A program made the translations under genes and the position numbers. Source: Lachnospiraceae bacterium (lineage in GTDB: Bacteria > Bacillota > Clostridia > Lachnospirales > Lachnospiraceae). Taken from it: a stretch of 64,000 nt of DNA. The notes below the pieces were generated by a model. It did no database searches. It was not told where the DNA came from and worked only from the letters and a program-made list of their open reading frames with translations. Of this stretch, positions 25,193-33,308 are shown one piece after another (the first letter of the stretch is position 1; the number at the start of each line of letters is the position of its first letter). The stretch covers positions 186,001 through 250,000 of the forward strand of contig SVFN01000002.1 of the NCBI GenBank assembly GCA_015056815.1. The letters are read 5' to 3'.

Positions 25193-25227
25193 AAGAGAAC
25201 GTTTGTTTTTATAACAATCGTTCTCTT
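25193..25227. terminator. Inverted repeat, probable terminator for the 25339 gene
   Basis: AAGAGAACG / CGTTCTCTT, a perfect 9-bp stem, with T-rich DNA on both sides (TCTTTTTT on plus, ATTTTGT on minus). The gene ending at 25339 on the minus strand is the nearest one it could serve. Confidence 0.55.
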
Positions 25228-25338
25228 TCTTTTTTCGTTCTGTATTCCTTTTCTTCCACTGTTCTGTATTTTGTCTGCCGCTATGTATACTCTGCCTGAC
25301 AGATTATCAGCCGCCTTTCGTGAAACTGCTCCTGCTTT

Positions 25339-26148
25339 TTATGCATCCTGTCGAACTCCCTCTCGTCTGGCACATTTTCGTTTGCAGCGTGCACACATGG
25401 AAGCTATGATCTGTTGTCTGCTCCAGGTTTCGCCTTTCCTCCCGCCATTCCACAGTTCCCTGCTCTGCACATTCCTTACTTCCCTGCCTGACGGAGTGTC
25501 AATGTATGGCAGATTGTCACTGTATGACGAAGTATTACTCTCGGTCGAAACTGTCTGCTCCGTTTTTTCATTTTGATCCAAAGCTTTTTCCGACCGGTCG
25601 CTATTAAGCAGGGAAACCAGTAAAACCACCGATTTGGATGGACGTAAAAAGCCTTCCTGCGTGCACCGGATACCGGTAAGCGACGCATACGGCTCCACCG
25701 CCTGCGATAATGCTTCCACCGAATAGCGGTTTTCCCAGAAATCAAAAGAGGAAAGCTGTGCTCTTTCCTGTACTTCCATCGCCGCAAATGCTTTCTCATA
25801 AGCATGGCTTAAATACACCATAGACAGACATTCCGTAATATATGCCTGTAATAGCTGTTCCTTCTTTTGATACTCCTCCTGCAAACGGTCAGGCGCATCG
25901 CCCAGCGTCACACAGACAAGATAATCGTCGGATTTCGCACCTTGTTCGCAGTCCTTTTCCTTCTGACATCCTCCTGATCGCTCATATTGCTGTCGAAGCT
26001 CATAAAACGCTTCCGCCTGTATGTTTTTTTGCAATCGCCTGTGCACAAAAATAACATGGGGAAGTTCTTCTTTCGTAAAGCCGAACCGCCCCATTTCCTT
26101 CTGTAATTCCCGTTCTGTCAAAAAAAAATGTATCTTGATCTTTTTCAT
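25339..26148 (-). CDS. Possible B12-dependent methionine synthase activation-domain-like protein
   Basis: A 269-residue soluble protein. Its middle, Y-L-V-C-V-T-L-G-D-A-P-D-R-L-Q-E-E-Y then a helical E-C-L-S-M-V-Y, resembles the A-C-T-L-G-x-x-V-D-x-L-I block of stand-alone MetH activation-domain proteins of Clostridia. The later E-N-R-Y-S-V-E-A-L...L-T-G-I-R-C-T-Q-E-G-F-L-R-P-S-K-S-V-V aligns in pattern with G-Y-x-x-x-P-L...I-G-V-x-L-T-x-S-x-M-M-x-P-x-K-S-V. A Cys cluster, C-A-R-C-K-R-K-C-A-R-R, ends it. In the family such proteins are thought to reactivate corrinoid methionine synthase. Residues 195-235 are a Ser/Thr/Glu-rich linker. The assignment is pattern memory, not alignment. It lies 7 bp downstream of the metal ATPase. 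Confidence 0.5.
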   Translation of the reverse strand: MKKIKIHFFLTERELQKEMGRFGFTKEELPHVIFVHRRLQKNIQAEAFYELRQQYERSGGCQKEKDCEQGAKSDDYLVCVTLGDAPDRLQEEYQKKEQLLQAYITECLSMVYLSHAYEKAFAAMEVQERAQLSSFDFWENRYSVEALSQAVEPYASLTGIRCTQEGFLRPSKSVVLLVSLLNSDRSEKALDQNEKTEQTVSTESNTSSYSDNLPYIDTPSGREVRNVQSRELWNGGRKGETWSRQQIIASMCARCKRKCARREGVRQDA

Positions 26149-26155
26149 GATTTCC

Positions 26156-28021
26156 TTACTCTTTCACCTTCATCGCACGCATCGCATTCAGGATCGCGAT
26201 CACTGCCACACCTACATCCGCAAACACGGCCGCCCACATAGTGGCGATACCGAATGCCGCGAGGATCAGCACCAACCCCTTCACACCGATGGCAAATACA
26301 ATGTTCTGCTTCACGATCGTTAAGGTTTTTTTCGAAATCTGTATCGCCTGAGCGATCTTGGACGGTGCATCCGTCATGATCACGATATCCGCAGCCTCGA
26401 TCGCAGCGTCCGAACCGAGTCCTCCCATCGCGATCCCAATATCCGCTCTGGCAAGTACCGGAGCATCGTTGATCCCGTCACCAACAAAGGCAAGCTTCCC
26501 CTTATCTGATTTTTCCGCAAACAGTTTTTCTACCAGATCGACCTTATCGCCCGGTAGAAGCTCCGCAAAATAGCGATCTACCTTTACCTGCGAAGCCACT
26601 TTTTTCGCTACGTTTTCATGATCTCCGGTTAACATAACAATATCTTTTATTCCCATCTTGTGAAGCTGTGAGACACAGTCCTTCGCGTCGCTTTTAAGCT
26701 CATCCTCGATCACGACTGCTCCCATGAACACTCCGCCCCATGCCACATAGACGATGGTGCCGGCTTCCCCGCATGCTTCATAATCGATCTTTTCCTGCTT
26801 CATCAGCTTTTCATTTCCTACAAACAGGTCTTTTCCATCCAATATCGCCTTCGTCCCAAAGCCTGCAAGCTCAGAAGCCTGTTTGATCCGGCCTTCATCC
26901 GGTATCTTTCCGAACGCCTGTAAAAGCGCCCCCGCGATCGGATGGCTGGAATAGTGCTCCCCGTAAGCGGCAAGCTCTAATACCTGCTCCTTTTGCATGC
27001 CGTTTGCCGGAAAAATCTCTGTTACGGTGAAATTTCCTTTTGTCAGAGTGCCGGTCTTATCCATGGCTACCACTTCCACCCGGGAAATAGCTTCCAGATA
27101 ATTGCTTCCCTTGATCAGGATCCCTGCCTTGCTCGCTCCACCGATCCCGCCAAAAAAGCTAAGCGGTATAGAAATGACCAGAGCGCAGGGGCAGGAAATA
27201 ACCAGGAAGGATAACGCCCGGTACAGCCATTTCGCCCAGTCGCCGCCGGAAGCAAGGATGCCTGCAACGGCGAGCAGTGCCGCCAGTATCACCACAGCAG
27301 GGGTATAGTATCTCGCAAATTTCGTAATAAAGTTCTCGGATTCCGACTTTTTCTCGGATGCGTTCTCCACCAACTCCAGAATCTTGGATACCGTAGACTC
27401 CCCAAACGCCTTTTTGACCTCGACTTCGATCACACCGGAAAGATTGATACAGCCGCTCATGATCTCATCACCGCACATGATTTCTCTCGGTACGCTCTCT
27501 CCGGTCAGTGCCATCGTATCTAACGTCGTATTGCCCTTTGTCACAATGCCGTCAAGCGGTACTTTCTCCCCGGGTCTTACCACGATCGTCTCACCAATCT
27601 CCACCTCATCCGGATCCGTCTGCATCACTTCGCCTTCTCTTATTACATTGGCACAATCCGGCCGGATATCCATAAGCGCTGCGATGGACTTGCGGGAATT
27701 ACTCACCGCGTAATCCTGAAACCATTCTCCCACCTGATAAAACAGCATAACAGCTACCGCTTCCGGATATTCTCCCACGATGAATGCCCCGACTGTCGCG
27801 ACCATCATTAAGAAATTTTCATCAAAAACCTGTCCGTTTGTAATATTATGCACGGCCTTCTTTACCACATCTCCACCGATCACAAAATAGGCGGCAAGGA
27901 ACGCCCCCAAGATCAGATTGCCGTTTAAATGCGGCAGGAAATGCTGCAGCAGAATACACAGCACATAGCAGCCGGCTCCCAGTAATATTTTTCTTCCTTT
28001 TTTCTTCAATTTTTTGGACAT
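26156..28021 (-). CDS. P1B-type heavy-metal (Zn/Cd/Pb) efflux ATPase
   Basis: Exports divalent soft metals across the membrane. The 621-residue protein has about eight membrane helices. The actuator motif is T-G-E-S near residue 175. The membrane metal site C-P-C-A-L-V-I-S-I-P lies near 285, the phosphorylation loop D-K-T-G-T-L-T near 327, the P1B-specific His-Pro in Y-S-S-H-P-I-A, and the hinge G-D-G-I-N-D-A-P. C-P-C with the following residues and a CadC-like regulator nearby suggest the Zn/Cd group (ZntA/CadA) rather than Cu. It lacks an N-terminal HMA domain; a separate HMA protein is encoded just upstream. ATG at 28021 is preferred over GTG at 28030, because GAGGTG sits six bases before it. 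Confidence 0.93.
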   Translation of the reverse strand: MSKKLKKKGRKILLGAGCYVLCILLQHFLPHLNGNLILGAFLAAYFVIGGDVVKKAVHNITNGQVFDENFLMMVATVGAFIVGEYPEAVAVMLFYQVGEWFQDYAVSNSRKSIAALMDIRPDCANVIREGEVMQTDPDEVEIGETIVVRPGEKVPLDGIVTKGNTTLDTMALTGESVPREIMCGDEIMSGCINLSGVIEVEVKKAFGESTVSKILELVENASEKKSESENFITKFARYYTPAVVILAALLAVAGILASGGDWAKWLYRALSFLVISCPCALVISIPLSFFGGIGGASKAGILIKGSNYLEAISRVEVVAMDKTGTLTKGNFTVTEIFPANGMQKEQVLELAAYGEHYSSHPIAGALLQAFGKIPDEGRIKQASELAGFGTKAILDGKDLFVGNEKLMKQEKIDYEACGEAGTIVYVAWGGVFMGAVVIEDELKSDAKDCVSQLHKMGIKDIVMLTGDHENVAKKVASQVKVDRYFAELLPGDKVDLVEKLFAEKSDKGKLAFVGDGINDAPVLARADIGIAMGGLGSDAAIEAADIVIMTDAPSKIAQAIQISKKTLTIVKQNIVFAIGVKGLVLILAAFGIATMWAAVFADVGVAVIAILNAMRAMKVKE

Positions 28022-28129
28022 ATCTTTCACCTCTGCATCCGCTGTCTGTAATGACCCATCCTGTCGTAAACAAATGAAATGAGTATAAAAGACCGCCGGA
28101 ACTCCTTTCCTGCGCGGTCTTTTGGTAAA

Positions 28130-28351
28130 CTATTTTTCCTTCACGTCCATATCCGGCTCCATCTTCTTACACAGCTTCAGTGCTTCCTTTACGACTGCTT
28201 CCATATCCGCCTGTTCTGCTTCGATCGTCATTTTCTGTGTAAGGAAATTCACACTGGCATTCTGACAGCCCTCAATCTTTTTCAGTCCCGCTTCCAGCTT
28301 TGCAGCGCAGTTCGCGCAGTCAATCTCGTCCAAAATAAATACTTTTTTCAT
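28130..28351 (-). CDS. Stand-alone heavy-metal-associated (HMA) domain protein
   Basis: A 73-residue ferredoxin-like metal-binding protein. The metal site is D-C-A-N-C-A-A-K (residues 10-17), the C-x-x-C pair of HMA domains; the usual G-M before the first Cys is I-D. A terminal Lys/Glu-rich tail follows. It probably delivers metal to, or replaces the missing N-terminal domain of, the ATPase encoded 108 bp downstream. Ribosome site AAGGAGA. Part of the ArsR-HMA-ATPase cluster. Confidence 0.85.
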   Translation of the reverse strand: MKKVFILDEIDCANCAAKLEAGLKKIEGCQNASVNFLTQKMTIEAEQADMEAVVKEALKLCKKMEPDMDVKEK

Positions 28352-28459
28352 AAAACTTCTCTCCTTTTTTGTTTTTTATCTATCCTATATTTTTGCCGGT
28401 TTTACTTTTCCCTTTCGTGCAAAAATATTTCGCCCGGTCTATTACCTGACTGCAATCTT

Positions 28460-28822
28460 CTATTCCTCGATATGTTCGATTCCCTGACTTAAGATCGTCT
28501 TGATATGACCATCCGCCAGCGAATAAAACACGGTCTTGCCTTCCCTGCGGTTCTTTACCAGATCCATCTGTTTCAAAATACGAAGCTGATGGGAGATCGC
28601 TGACTGTGTCATACCAAGAAGCTGTGCAATATCACAGACGCACATCTCGGAACACAACAACACAAATAAAATCTTGATCCTGGTCGTATCACCGAAGATC
28701 CTGAAGAACTCTGCCAGATCCATCAACTCATCATCATCCGGGATCTTCCCGCATACATGCTCCACAATCTCCTCATGAACGCAGGTACATTCACAGCTCT
28801 CTGCCGGTTTCGTTTTCTCCAT
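28460..28822 (-). CDS. ArsR/SmtB family metal-sensing repressor (CadC-like)
   Basis: A 120-residue winged-helix repressor of the downstream efflux genes. The DNA-recognition helix is M-T-Q-S-A-I-S-H-Q-L-R-I-L (about residues 68-80). Both classical metal sites are visible. The alpha3N site has E-M-C-V-C-D, as in CadC, with additional cysteines at the N-terminus (C-E-C-T-C). The alpha5 site D-G-H...H-I-E-E has D, H+2, H+13 and E+16 spacing as in SmtB/CzrA. A Cd/Pb/Zn response is therefore likely. ATG at 28822 is chosen because GGGAGGA is six bases upstream. The promoter and palindromic operator are at 28952-29004. Confidence 0.93.
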   Translation of the reverse strand: MEKTKPAESCECTCVHEEIVEHVCGKIPDDDELMDLAEFFRIFGDTTRIKILFVLLCSEMCVCDIAQLLGMTQSAISHQLRILKQMDLVKNRREGKTVFYSLADGHIKTILSQGIEHIEE

Positions 28823-28951
28823 CGATATTCCTCCCGCTATCAAATCTCATATCCGGACAAATGTTTTTTTGTCAAATGCGCTTCTGTCTGCCATCACATC
28901 CGCGCCCTCTCCATTCTGTGTCCTATGTATGGTTTTGAACACTTCTCTTTA

Positions 28952-29004
28952 CATATGAATGTTTGTTCATATGTTCATAATAGCACATATTTTTTATATG
29001 TCAA
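28952..29004 (-). promoter_or_regulatory. Promoter and ArsR-type operator of the metal efflux cluster
   Basis: Minus strand: -35 TTGACA (28999-29004), 16-bp spacer, -10 TATTAT (28977-28982). A perfect inverted repeat, CATATGAA-N6-TTCATATG (28952-28973), covers the predicted transcription start. Its T-G-A-A...T-T-C-A core fits the SmtB/CadC/CzrA operator type. An extra half site, TATGAACA, adjoins it. Confidence 0.75.
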
Positions 29005-29094
29005 TAGTTTTTCTGCATTTATTCTTATCGTGCGCAAAAAAAACGGCCGCCCCGGATCCTTCCGTCCGAAACTGCCGCTTTTCCTCCTATTGTC

Positions 29095-29385
29095 TTATCC
29101 CTGTAAGCCCGCCGACTGCCTTATCATATCCTCTACAACAATGTCGTAGATCTCGCCGACGGTATTGCAGTATTCCAACACTTTCCATGGTTCATTGGTA
29201 TGGAAATGAATCTTTACCAGATCCTCATCACCCGCTGCGATCAGGCTGTTGCCCTCAAAATGCTCCGTGATATAATCGGATATCTCATCCTCATCCAGAT
29301 CCCGGTCTCTTCTGTCGATCAGAAGCTGTGTATCATAACGATAGGCAAACTGATCATCTTCTGCATCAATTGACTGTACTGCCAT
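29095..29385 (-). CDS. Orphan FakA/Dak-like C-terminal domain protein
   Basis: A 96-residue soluble protein. Motifs Y-D-T-Q-L-L-I, F-E-G-N-S-L-I-A-A-G-D-E-D-L-V-K-I-H-F-H-T and Y-C-N-T-V-G-E-I-Y-D-I-V-V-E-D-M-I-R-Q match the C-terminal (DegV-interacting) domain of fatty acid kinase FakA. There it reads as Y-C-T-E...G-D-S-x-x-V...V-K-V-H-V-H-T...G-x-L...I-x-N-M-x-x-Q. The kinase N-terminal domain (about 200 residues) and the middle domain are absent and no remnant is next to it, so it is a free-standing version. ATG at 29385 has GGAGG eight bases upstream and is preferred to the ATG at 29400. Role unknown. Confidence 0.7.
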   Translation of the reverse strand: MAVQSIDAEDDQFAYRYDTQLLIDRRDRDLDEDEISDYITEHFEGNSLIAAGDEDLVKIHFHTNEPWKVLEYCNTVGEIYDIVVEDMIRQSAGLQG

Positions 29386-29671
29386 GCTTTTTTCCTCCAT
29401 TTTCTCCTGTTTTGTGTTCCTGCCGGACCATTTCTGTTCTTTTTAACCTTCGCCAATACCGGCTTTCTTATTCCCGGTATATTTCCGGCTTTCGAAACAG
29501 TTCTACCCTAACAAGATTGTAAGGTCGTTTCCGCTTTCTATATTAAACATATCCCGGTGTAAAAAGCAAGGAAAAAACAGAAAAAACACTTTGACTGATC
29601 CACCCTGTATTACCCGTGGCAAACCTGACAGGCATATCATACAGACAAATGGCACAATCCTTTTGCTTTTT

Positions 29672-31942
29672 TTATTTACCGGATTGGGGCATTTCCAGAT
29701 CCTTCTTTACAAACTCCGGAAGCTGCGCCCCCTCTTTAAGGCTCATGGAAATACCATCATCCATCATGATGTTAAGCTCCTGTAAGTCCGGTTCTCTGTC
29801 ATTGGTATTATGGCACGGCGCTTTGATAGAAACCTCCAATAACTGCAATAACTGTCGGATCTTCTCGGGATCGGTATAGGTTACAGACCGGTAATTGGTT
29901 CCTGTATGGATTTCTACTCCTTTCTCCTCTGTCACGCTCTCCTGATCGCTGTCCGGATAAACCCTCTGACTCTCCTCCTCTCCGGTTTCCTCAGTCTCCG
30001 TTTCCTCAAGCGCCGATTCTTCCCCGTCAGTTCCTTCTATCTCCCAGTACTTTATGATCTGAATCGAGTCTGCACCGTGTTTCACCGGATCCGCTCCGTT
30101 ATAAATCTGCTCCTTTGCCAGGTATTCCAGTGTATTGGCATAATCTTTATAAATATAACAGGTATAGACAGGCCATTCGGAACCGTCAATCGGTTCGATC
30201 TTCATTTCCGCCACCGCATATTCACAGGCTGCTTTCTCATAGTTGTAAAACTCCAGGTCCTTCATATAGGCTTCCCTTAAGCCTGCCATCTGCTCCTGCG
30301 ATACCGCATAGGTATCCAGATAATCATCGATCTTCGCCTGAAATCCCTTGTACTTCCATTTCTTTGCGATCCGTTCATCACAAATCTCAAAGACCGCATT
30401 TTTATATTCCGTTCTTTCCGTGATCTGATTTAAAAGCTCCATCTGCTGTTCTCTGTCAATATACAGACAACGTTCCTCTTCACTTCCATTCTTAAAGCGA
30501 TACAGCACATTTACGGTAATGTAGTCTTTCTCCCTGTCATATGAATAAAACATGGCGTCTTTGTTCAAAAAAGCCCTAATCCGCTTTTTAGCGCTTTTTC
30601 CTTCATCCGCGAAATAATTCGCCCCGGCAAGCTGCTCGATCAGGGTAACATCCTTGAAATACATATTTTTTCGGATATATTCCCAGCTCATGATCGATGC
30701 ATAGTTCTGTCCGCTTTCCAGACTGTCCAGATCAATATACTCGCTGTAGTTTTCCAAAGATATCGCCGCCGATTCCAGCTTCTTAGCGTCCGGGATATAG
30801 CTGTCATATCCAAACACATCAAACAGGAATCCAAGCAGGATCAATACTGTAGCCGCAGTGCCTGCCGCGAATACCTTCCAGGTCTTAAAGACCATTTTAA
30901 TGTCGGCCTCGTAAATGCACTGCACGATCGTATGGGAAACGATCATGCCCAGTAAAATTCCCAAGAGATAGAAAAAAATTGTTCCAACCATATCTCCCAC
31001 AATATATCCGGACAGCATCGCTACCGGAACACTGATCATCACTTCGATCAGGCCTTTTGTCACAGGGAATGACATTGACACACTTGTCATCTCTCCTTTT
31101 CTTTTGCAGAACAGGTAATAGGAAAGAAGAGTTCCCGCAACCGCAATTGCTGCTGTAACAAGATACAAGGTTCCATAGGCGCTTGCAACTTCTCCTGCCG
31201 TTCTGCTGTCCTGATAGATCAGGGAATGCTCCTCTGATAAGGAAATCCAGAAACCGATCACAGAAAATCTTGCCGGAAACCGGTCAAAAAATTCTGATCT
31301 TCCAGTGTTACTTGTCATGAAGAATACATTTTTGTACACCTCGAGCATTACACCGCTTGCCGCACCATAAAATAAAAGTACGATGCTTCCCAGTACACAG
31401 GTGATCCTGTTTCCGGTTAACATCACTGCACAACAGGTCACTGCGTAAACAGCCAGAAAGAATACCAGATTCAAGGAAAGACCAATAAGTGACATTAACA
31501 TCATTTCGCTGTCCAATACTCCAAACGCTGCCACCTCACACCATGAAAGGAGCATGCACAACAGATACGTCCCCAAAAACGCCAGGATCCCGTTTAACCA
31601 GATTGAGAAAAATCTCTGTCTGTCACTGACCGGCTGGCTATGATACATATCCACCTTCTTTCGATCATGCAGATAACTGAATCCCTGTATTCCGGATATC
31701 ACGGCAAGCAGAAATACCAGAACAGACACGCCGATGTTGATTCCCAAAAGGTCCATTGCTGTATTGTACAGCTCCTTCTTCTCTTCCAATGCATTATAAT
31801 CAAACTGTTTGATCTGATTCATGGCAATCAGGATTGTCACAGGCAATGTCAGAAACAAAGACATGACATTCACCAGAATACACCAGCTTCTCCTGCGCAT
31901 ATTTTGTCTGCTCCTAACCCAGAATGAGTTTTTTGATATCAT
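29672..31942 (-). CDS. ABC transporter permease (Ytr-like exporter subunit)
   Basis: A 756-residue membrane protein. The N-terminal half has about ten membrane helices (residues 20-365), including a long cytoplasmic start R-Q-N-M-R-R-R-S-W. The C-terminal 390 residues are extracytoplasmic or peripheral, with Glu-rich low complexity near 650-690 (E-E-T-E-T-E-E-T-G-E-E-E-S). The start overlaps the ATPase gene by 29 bp, which indicates translational coupling; a GGAGG ribosome site precedes the ATG at 31942. With its ATPase and GntR regulator it forms a Ytr/Bce-like unit, often induced by cell-wall antibiotics; the substrate is unknown. Confidence 0.85.
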   Translation of the reverse strand: MISKNSFWVRSRQNMRRRSWCILVNVMSLFLTLPVTILIAMNQIKQFDYNALEEKKELYNTAMDLLGINIGVSVLVFLLAVISGIQGFSYLHDRKKVDMYHSQPVSDRQRFFSIWLNGILAFLGTYLLCMLLSWCEVAAFGVLDSEMMLMSLIGLSLNLVFFLAVYAVTCCAVMLTGNRITCVLGSIVLLFYGAASGVMLEVYKNVFFMTSNTGRSEFFDRFPARFSVIGFWISLSEEHSLIYQDSRTAGEVASAYGTLYLVTAAIAVAGTLLSYYLFCKRKGEMTSVSMSFPVTKGLIEVMISVPVAMLSGYIVGDMVGTIFFYLLGILLGMIVSHTIVQCIYEADIKMVFKTWKVFAAGTAATVLILLGFLFDVFGYDSYIPDAKKLESAAISLENYSEYIDLDSLESGQNYASIMSWEYIRKNMYFKDVTLIEQLAGANYFADEGKSAKKRIRAFLNKDAMFYSYDREKDYITVNVLYRFKNGSEEERCLYIDREQQMELLNQITERTEYKNAVFEICDERIAKKWKYKGFQAKIDDYLDTYAVSQEQMAGLREAYMKDLEFYNYEKAACEYAVAEMKIEPIDGSEWPVYTCYIYKDYANTLEYLAKEQIYNGADPVKHGADSIQIIKYWEIEGTDGEESALEETETEETGEEESQRVYPDSDQESVTEEKGVEIHTGTNYRSVTYTDPEKIRQLLQLLEVSIKAPCHNTNDREPDLQELNIMMDDGISMSLKEGAQLPEFVKKDLEMPQSGK

Positions 31943-32819
31943 ATCCCACTACCTCCGTTTCACTGATAAATATTTCTTCCAGACTAAGCCCCAGAGTCTC
32001 CACGAAGGTCATGGAAATCCCATCAAAGGCCGCCAGAGCCTCTTCCCTTGTTCCTCGCACAGTCAATGTATAAAGAGATCCGCGTGTTTCCTGCTTCAGC
32101 ACTTTTAATTTGCTGACAGCTTTGTCACAATCATCCGGATTTGCAAACACACACTGGATCTTCTGAATGTTGCACTTTAATTCTTCGATATCCTTTGAAA
32201 GAAGTACCCCACCCTTATGGATCAGTCCCACATGATCACAGATGTCCTCCAGTTCGCGAAGATTATGGGAAGCAATAACAGGCGTCATCCCTCTTTCGTC
32301 CATCTCACTGGCAAAAATACTTTTAACGCCCTGGCGCATTACCGGATCAAGCCCGTCAAAAGTCTCGTCGCAAAACACATATTTTGTACCAGAATAAATT
32401 CCCAGAAGCACTGCCAGCTGTTTTTTCATGCCTTTACTGAAGGTCTTGATCTTGCGATCCGCATCCAGTCCGAAATTTTTCATCTGGCTGTAAAACTTTT
32501 CAGTTCTAAATTCCGGATAGACACTTTGGTAATAGCGCACCATCTCCGCCGGTGTACCATTTTCAAAAAAGTAAGGTTCATCGGCGATAAAAAACAGACG
32601 ACTCTTCGCCTTCACATTCCGGTACACCTCATCTCCGTCAATAGTAATACTTCCGGCATCCGGCTGATAAACACCGGACATCATCCTGAGCAGTGTGGAT
32701 TTACCGGCTCCATTCGTACCGATCAGACCGAAAACCTGATTCTCCTGTATGTTGACACTTACGTCATCTACAGCCTTATAACCGCTAAACTGCTTGCTCA
32801 CATGACTAATCTCGATCAT
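31914..32819 (-). CDS. ABC transporter ATP-binding protein (Ytr-like)
   Basis: A 301-residue cytosolic ATPase powering the permease that follows. Walker A is G-T-N-G-A-G-K-S-T (residues 36-44), the signature is F-S-K-G-M-K-K-Q-L-A (a variant of L-S-G-G-Q, as in export-type ABC-2 ATPases such as YtrB), and Walker B is Y-V-F-C-D-E-T-F-D-G-L-D. The last 90 residues form an additional C-terminal domain typical of this subgroup. The gene overlaps the upstream GntR gene by 14 bp and the permease by 29 bp, so the three are one transcript. Confidence 0.95.
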   Translation of the reverse strand: MIEISHVSKQFSGYKAVDDVSVNIQENQVFGLIGTNGAGKSTLLRMMSGVYQPDAGSITIDGDEVYRNVKAKSRLFFIADEPYFFENGTPAEMVRYYQSVYPEFRTEKFYSQMKNFGLDADRKIKTFSKGMKKQLAVLLGIYSGTKYVFCDETFDGLDPVMRQGVKSIFASEMDERGMTPVIASHNLRELEDICDHVGLIHKGGVLLSKDIEELKCNIQKIQCVFANPDDCDKAVSKLKVLKQETRGSLYTLTVRGTREEALAAFDGISMTFVETLGLSLEEIFISETEVVGYDIKKLILG

Positions 32820-33174
32820 CCTCTATCTCCTCCATATATCTCATCAATTCCCCACGGTCGATTCCGACCTCTTTTGCTTCTCTGAGCAGTTCCTGACATT
32901 TTTTCTTAAGTTCCTGTCGTTTCTCCTCCAAAAGAGCATGGCTCTCACAGACAAAATTTCCCCTGCCCTTTACGGTATAAATAAAACCCGCCCGCTCCAA
33001 CTCTGCATAGGCCCGCTGCACGGTATTCGGATTTAATGACAGTTCCATCGCTAGCTGTCTCACACTCGGCAGCTTACTTTCAGACTCTAAGGCACCGCTT
33101 AAGATCAGGATCTTTAATTTCTCAGTAATCTGTTCATAGATCGGTCTTGTATCCTTATAATCAATAAAAATCAC
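32806..33174 (-). CDS. GntR family transcriptional regulator (YtrA subfamily)
   Basis: A 122-residue regulator. Residues 10-75 form the GntR winged helix (P-I-Y-E-Q-I-T-E-K-L, then LPSVRQLAMELSLNPNTVQRAY given in part as L-P-S-V-R-Q-L-A). The short C-terminal region, 45 residues long and helical, is typical of YtrA-type dimerisation without a ligand domain. YtrA proteins repress their own ABC-transporter operon. Start is GTG at 33174 with GAGGTGA upstream. The perfect palindrome 33198-33220 just upstream is the likely autoregulatory operator. Confidence 0.92.
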   Translation of the reverse strand: MIFIDYKDTRPIYEQITEKLKILILSGALESESKLPSVRQLAMELSLNPNTVQRAYAELERAGFIYTVKGRGNFVCESHALLEEKRQELKKKCQELLREAKEVGIDRGELMRYMEEIEDDRD

Positions 33175-33197
33175 ATACTCACCTCAATTCATTTTAT

Positions 33198-33220
33198 GTG
33201 TATTAAGACTCTTAATACAC
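33198..33220. promoter_or_regulatory. Operator candidate for the YtrA-type regulator
   Basis: Perfect palindrome GTGTATTAAG-ACT-CTTAATACAC, with an overlapping extra half site CTTAATATAC. It lies 24 bp upstream of the GntR start codon, a typical autoregulation position. Confidence 0.65.
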
Positions 33221-33272
33221 TTAATATACTTTTTGTGCTGTTTTTTGTCAACCCCTTTTTTAAAAAAGGCAC

Positions 33273-33306
33273 AAAAAAAGACAGGGAACCTTTCCTGCCT
33301 TTTTTG
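33273..33306. terminator. Terminator of the HD-GYP/kinase operon
   Basis: A GACAGGGAA/TTTCCTGCC stem with a short loop, flanked by A7 (33273-33279) and T6, so it can work on both strands. It lies directly after the stop of the last gene at 33309. Confidence 0.75.
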
Positions 33307-33308
33307 TA

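Larger units (their letters stand above)
24622..25338. other. Intergenic region with a complete MITE-like copy
   Basis: Contains the element at 24691-24834 and an inverted repeat at 25193-25227. The AT-rich remainder (24835-25190) shows no ribosome-site-backed gene and no recognisable RNA. Confidence 0.5.

Noticed and set aside
28460-28822. Arsenic resistance assignment for the ArsR gene
   Set aside because: The ligands fit CadC/SmtB-type divalent metal sensing and the neighbours are a P1B-ATPase and HMA protein, not ars genes.
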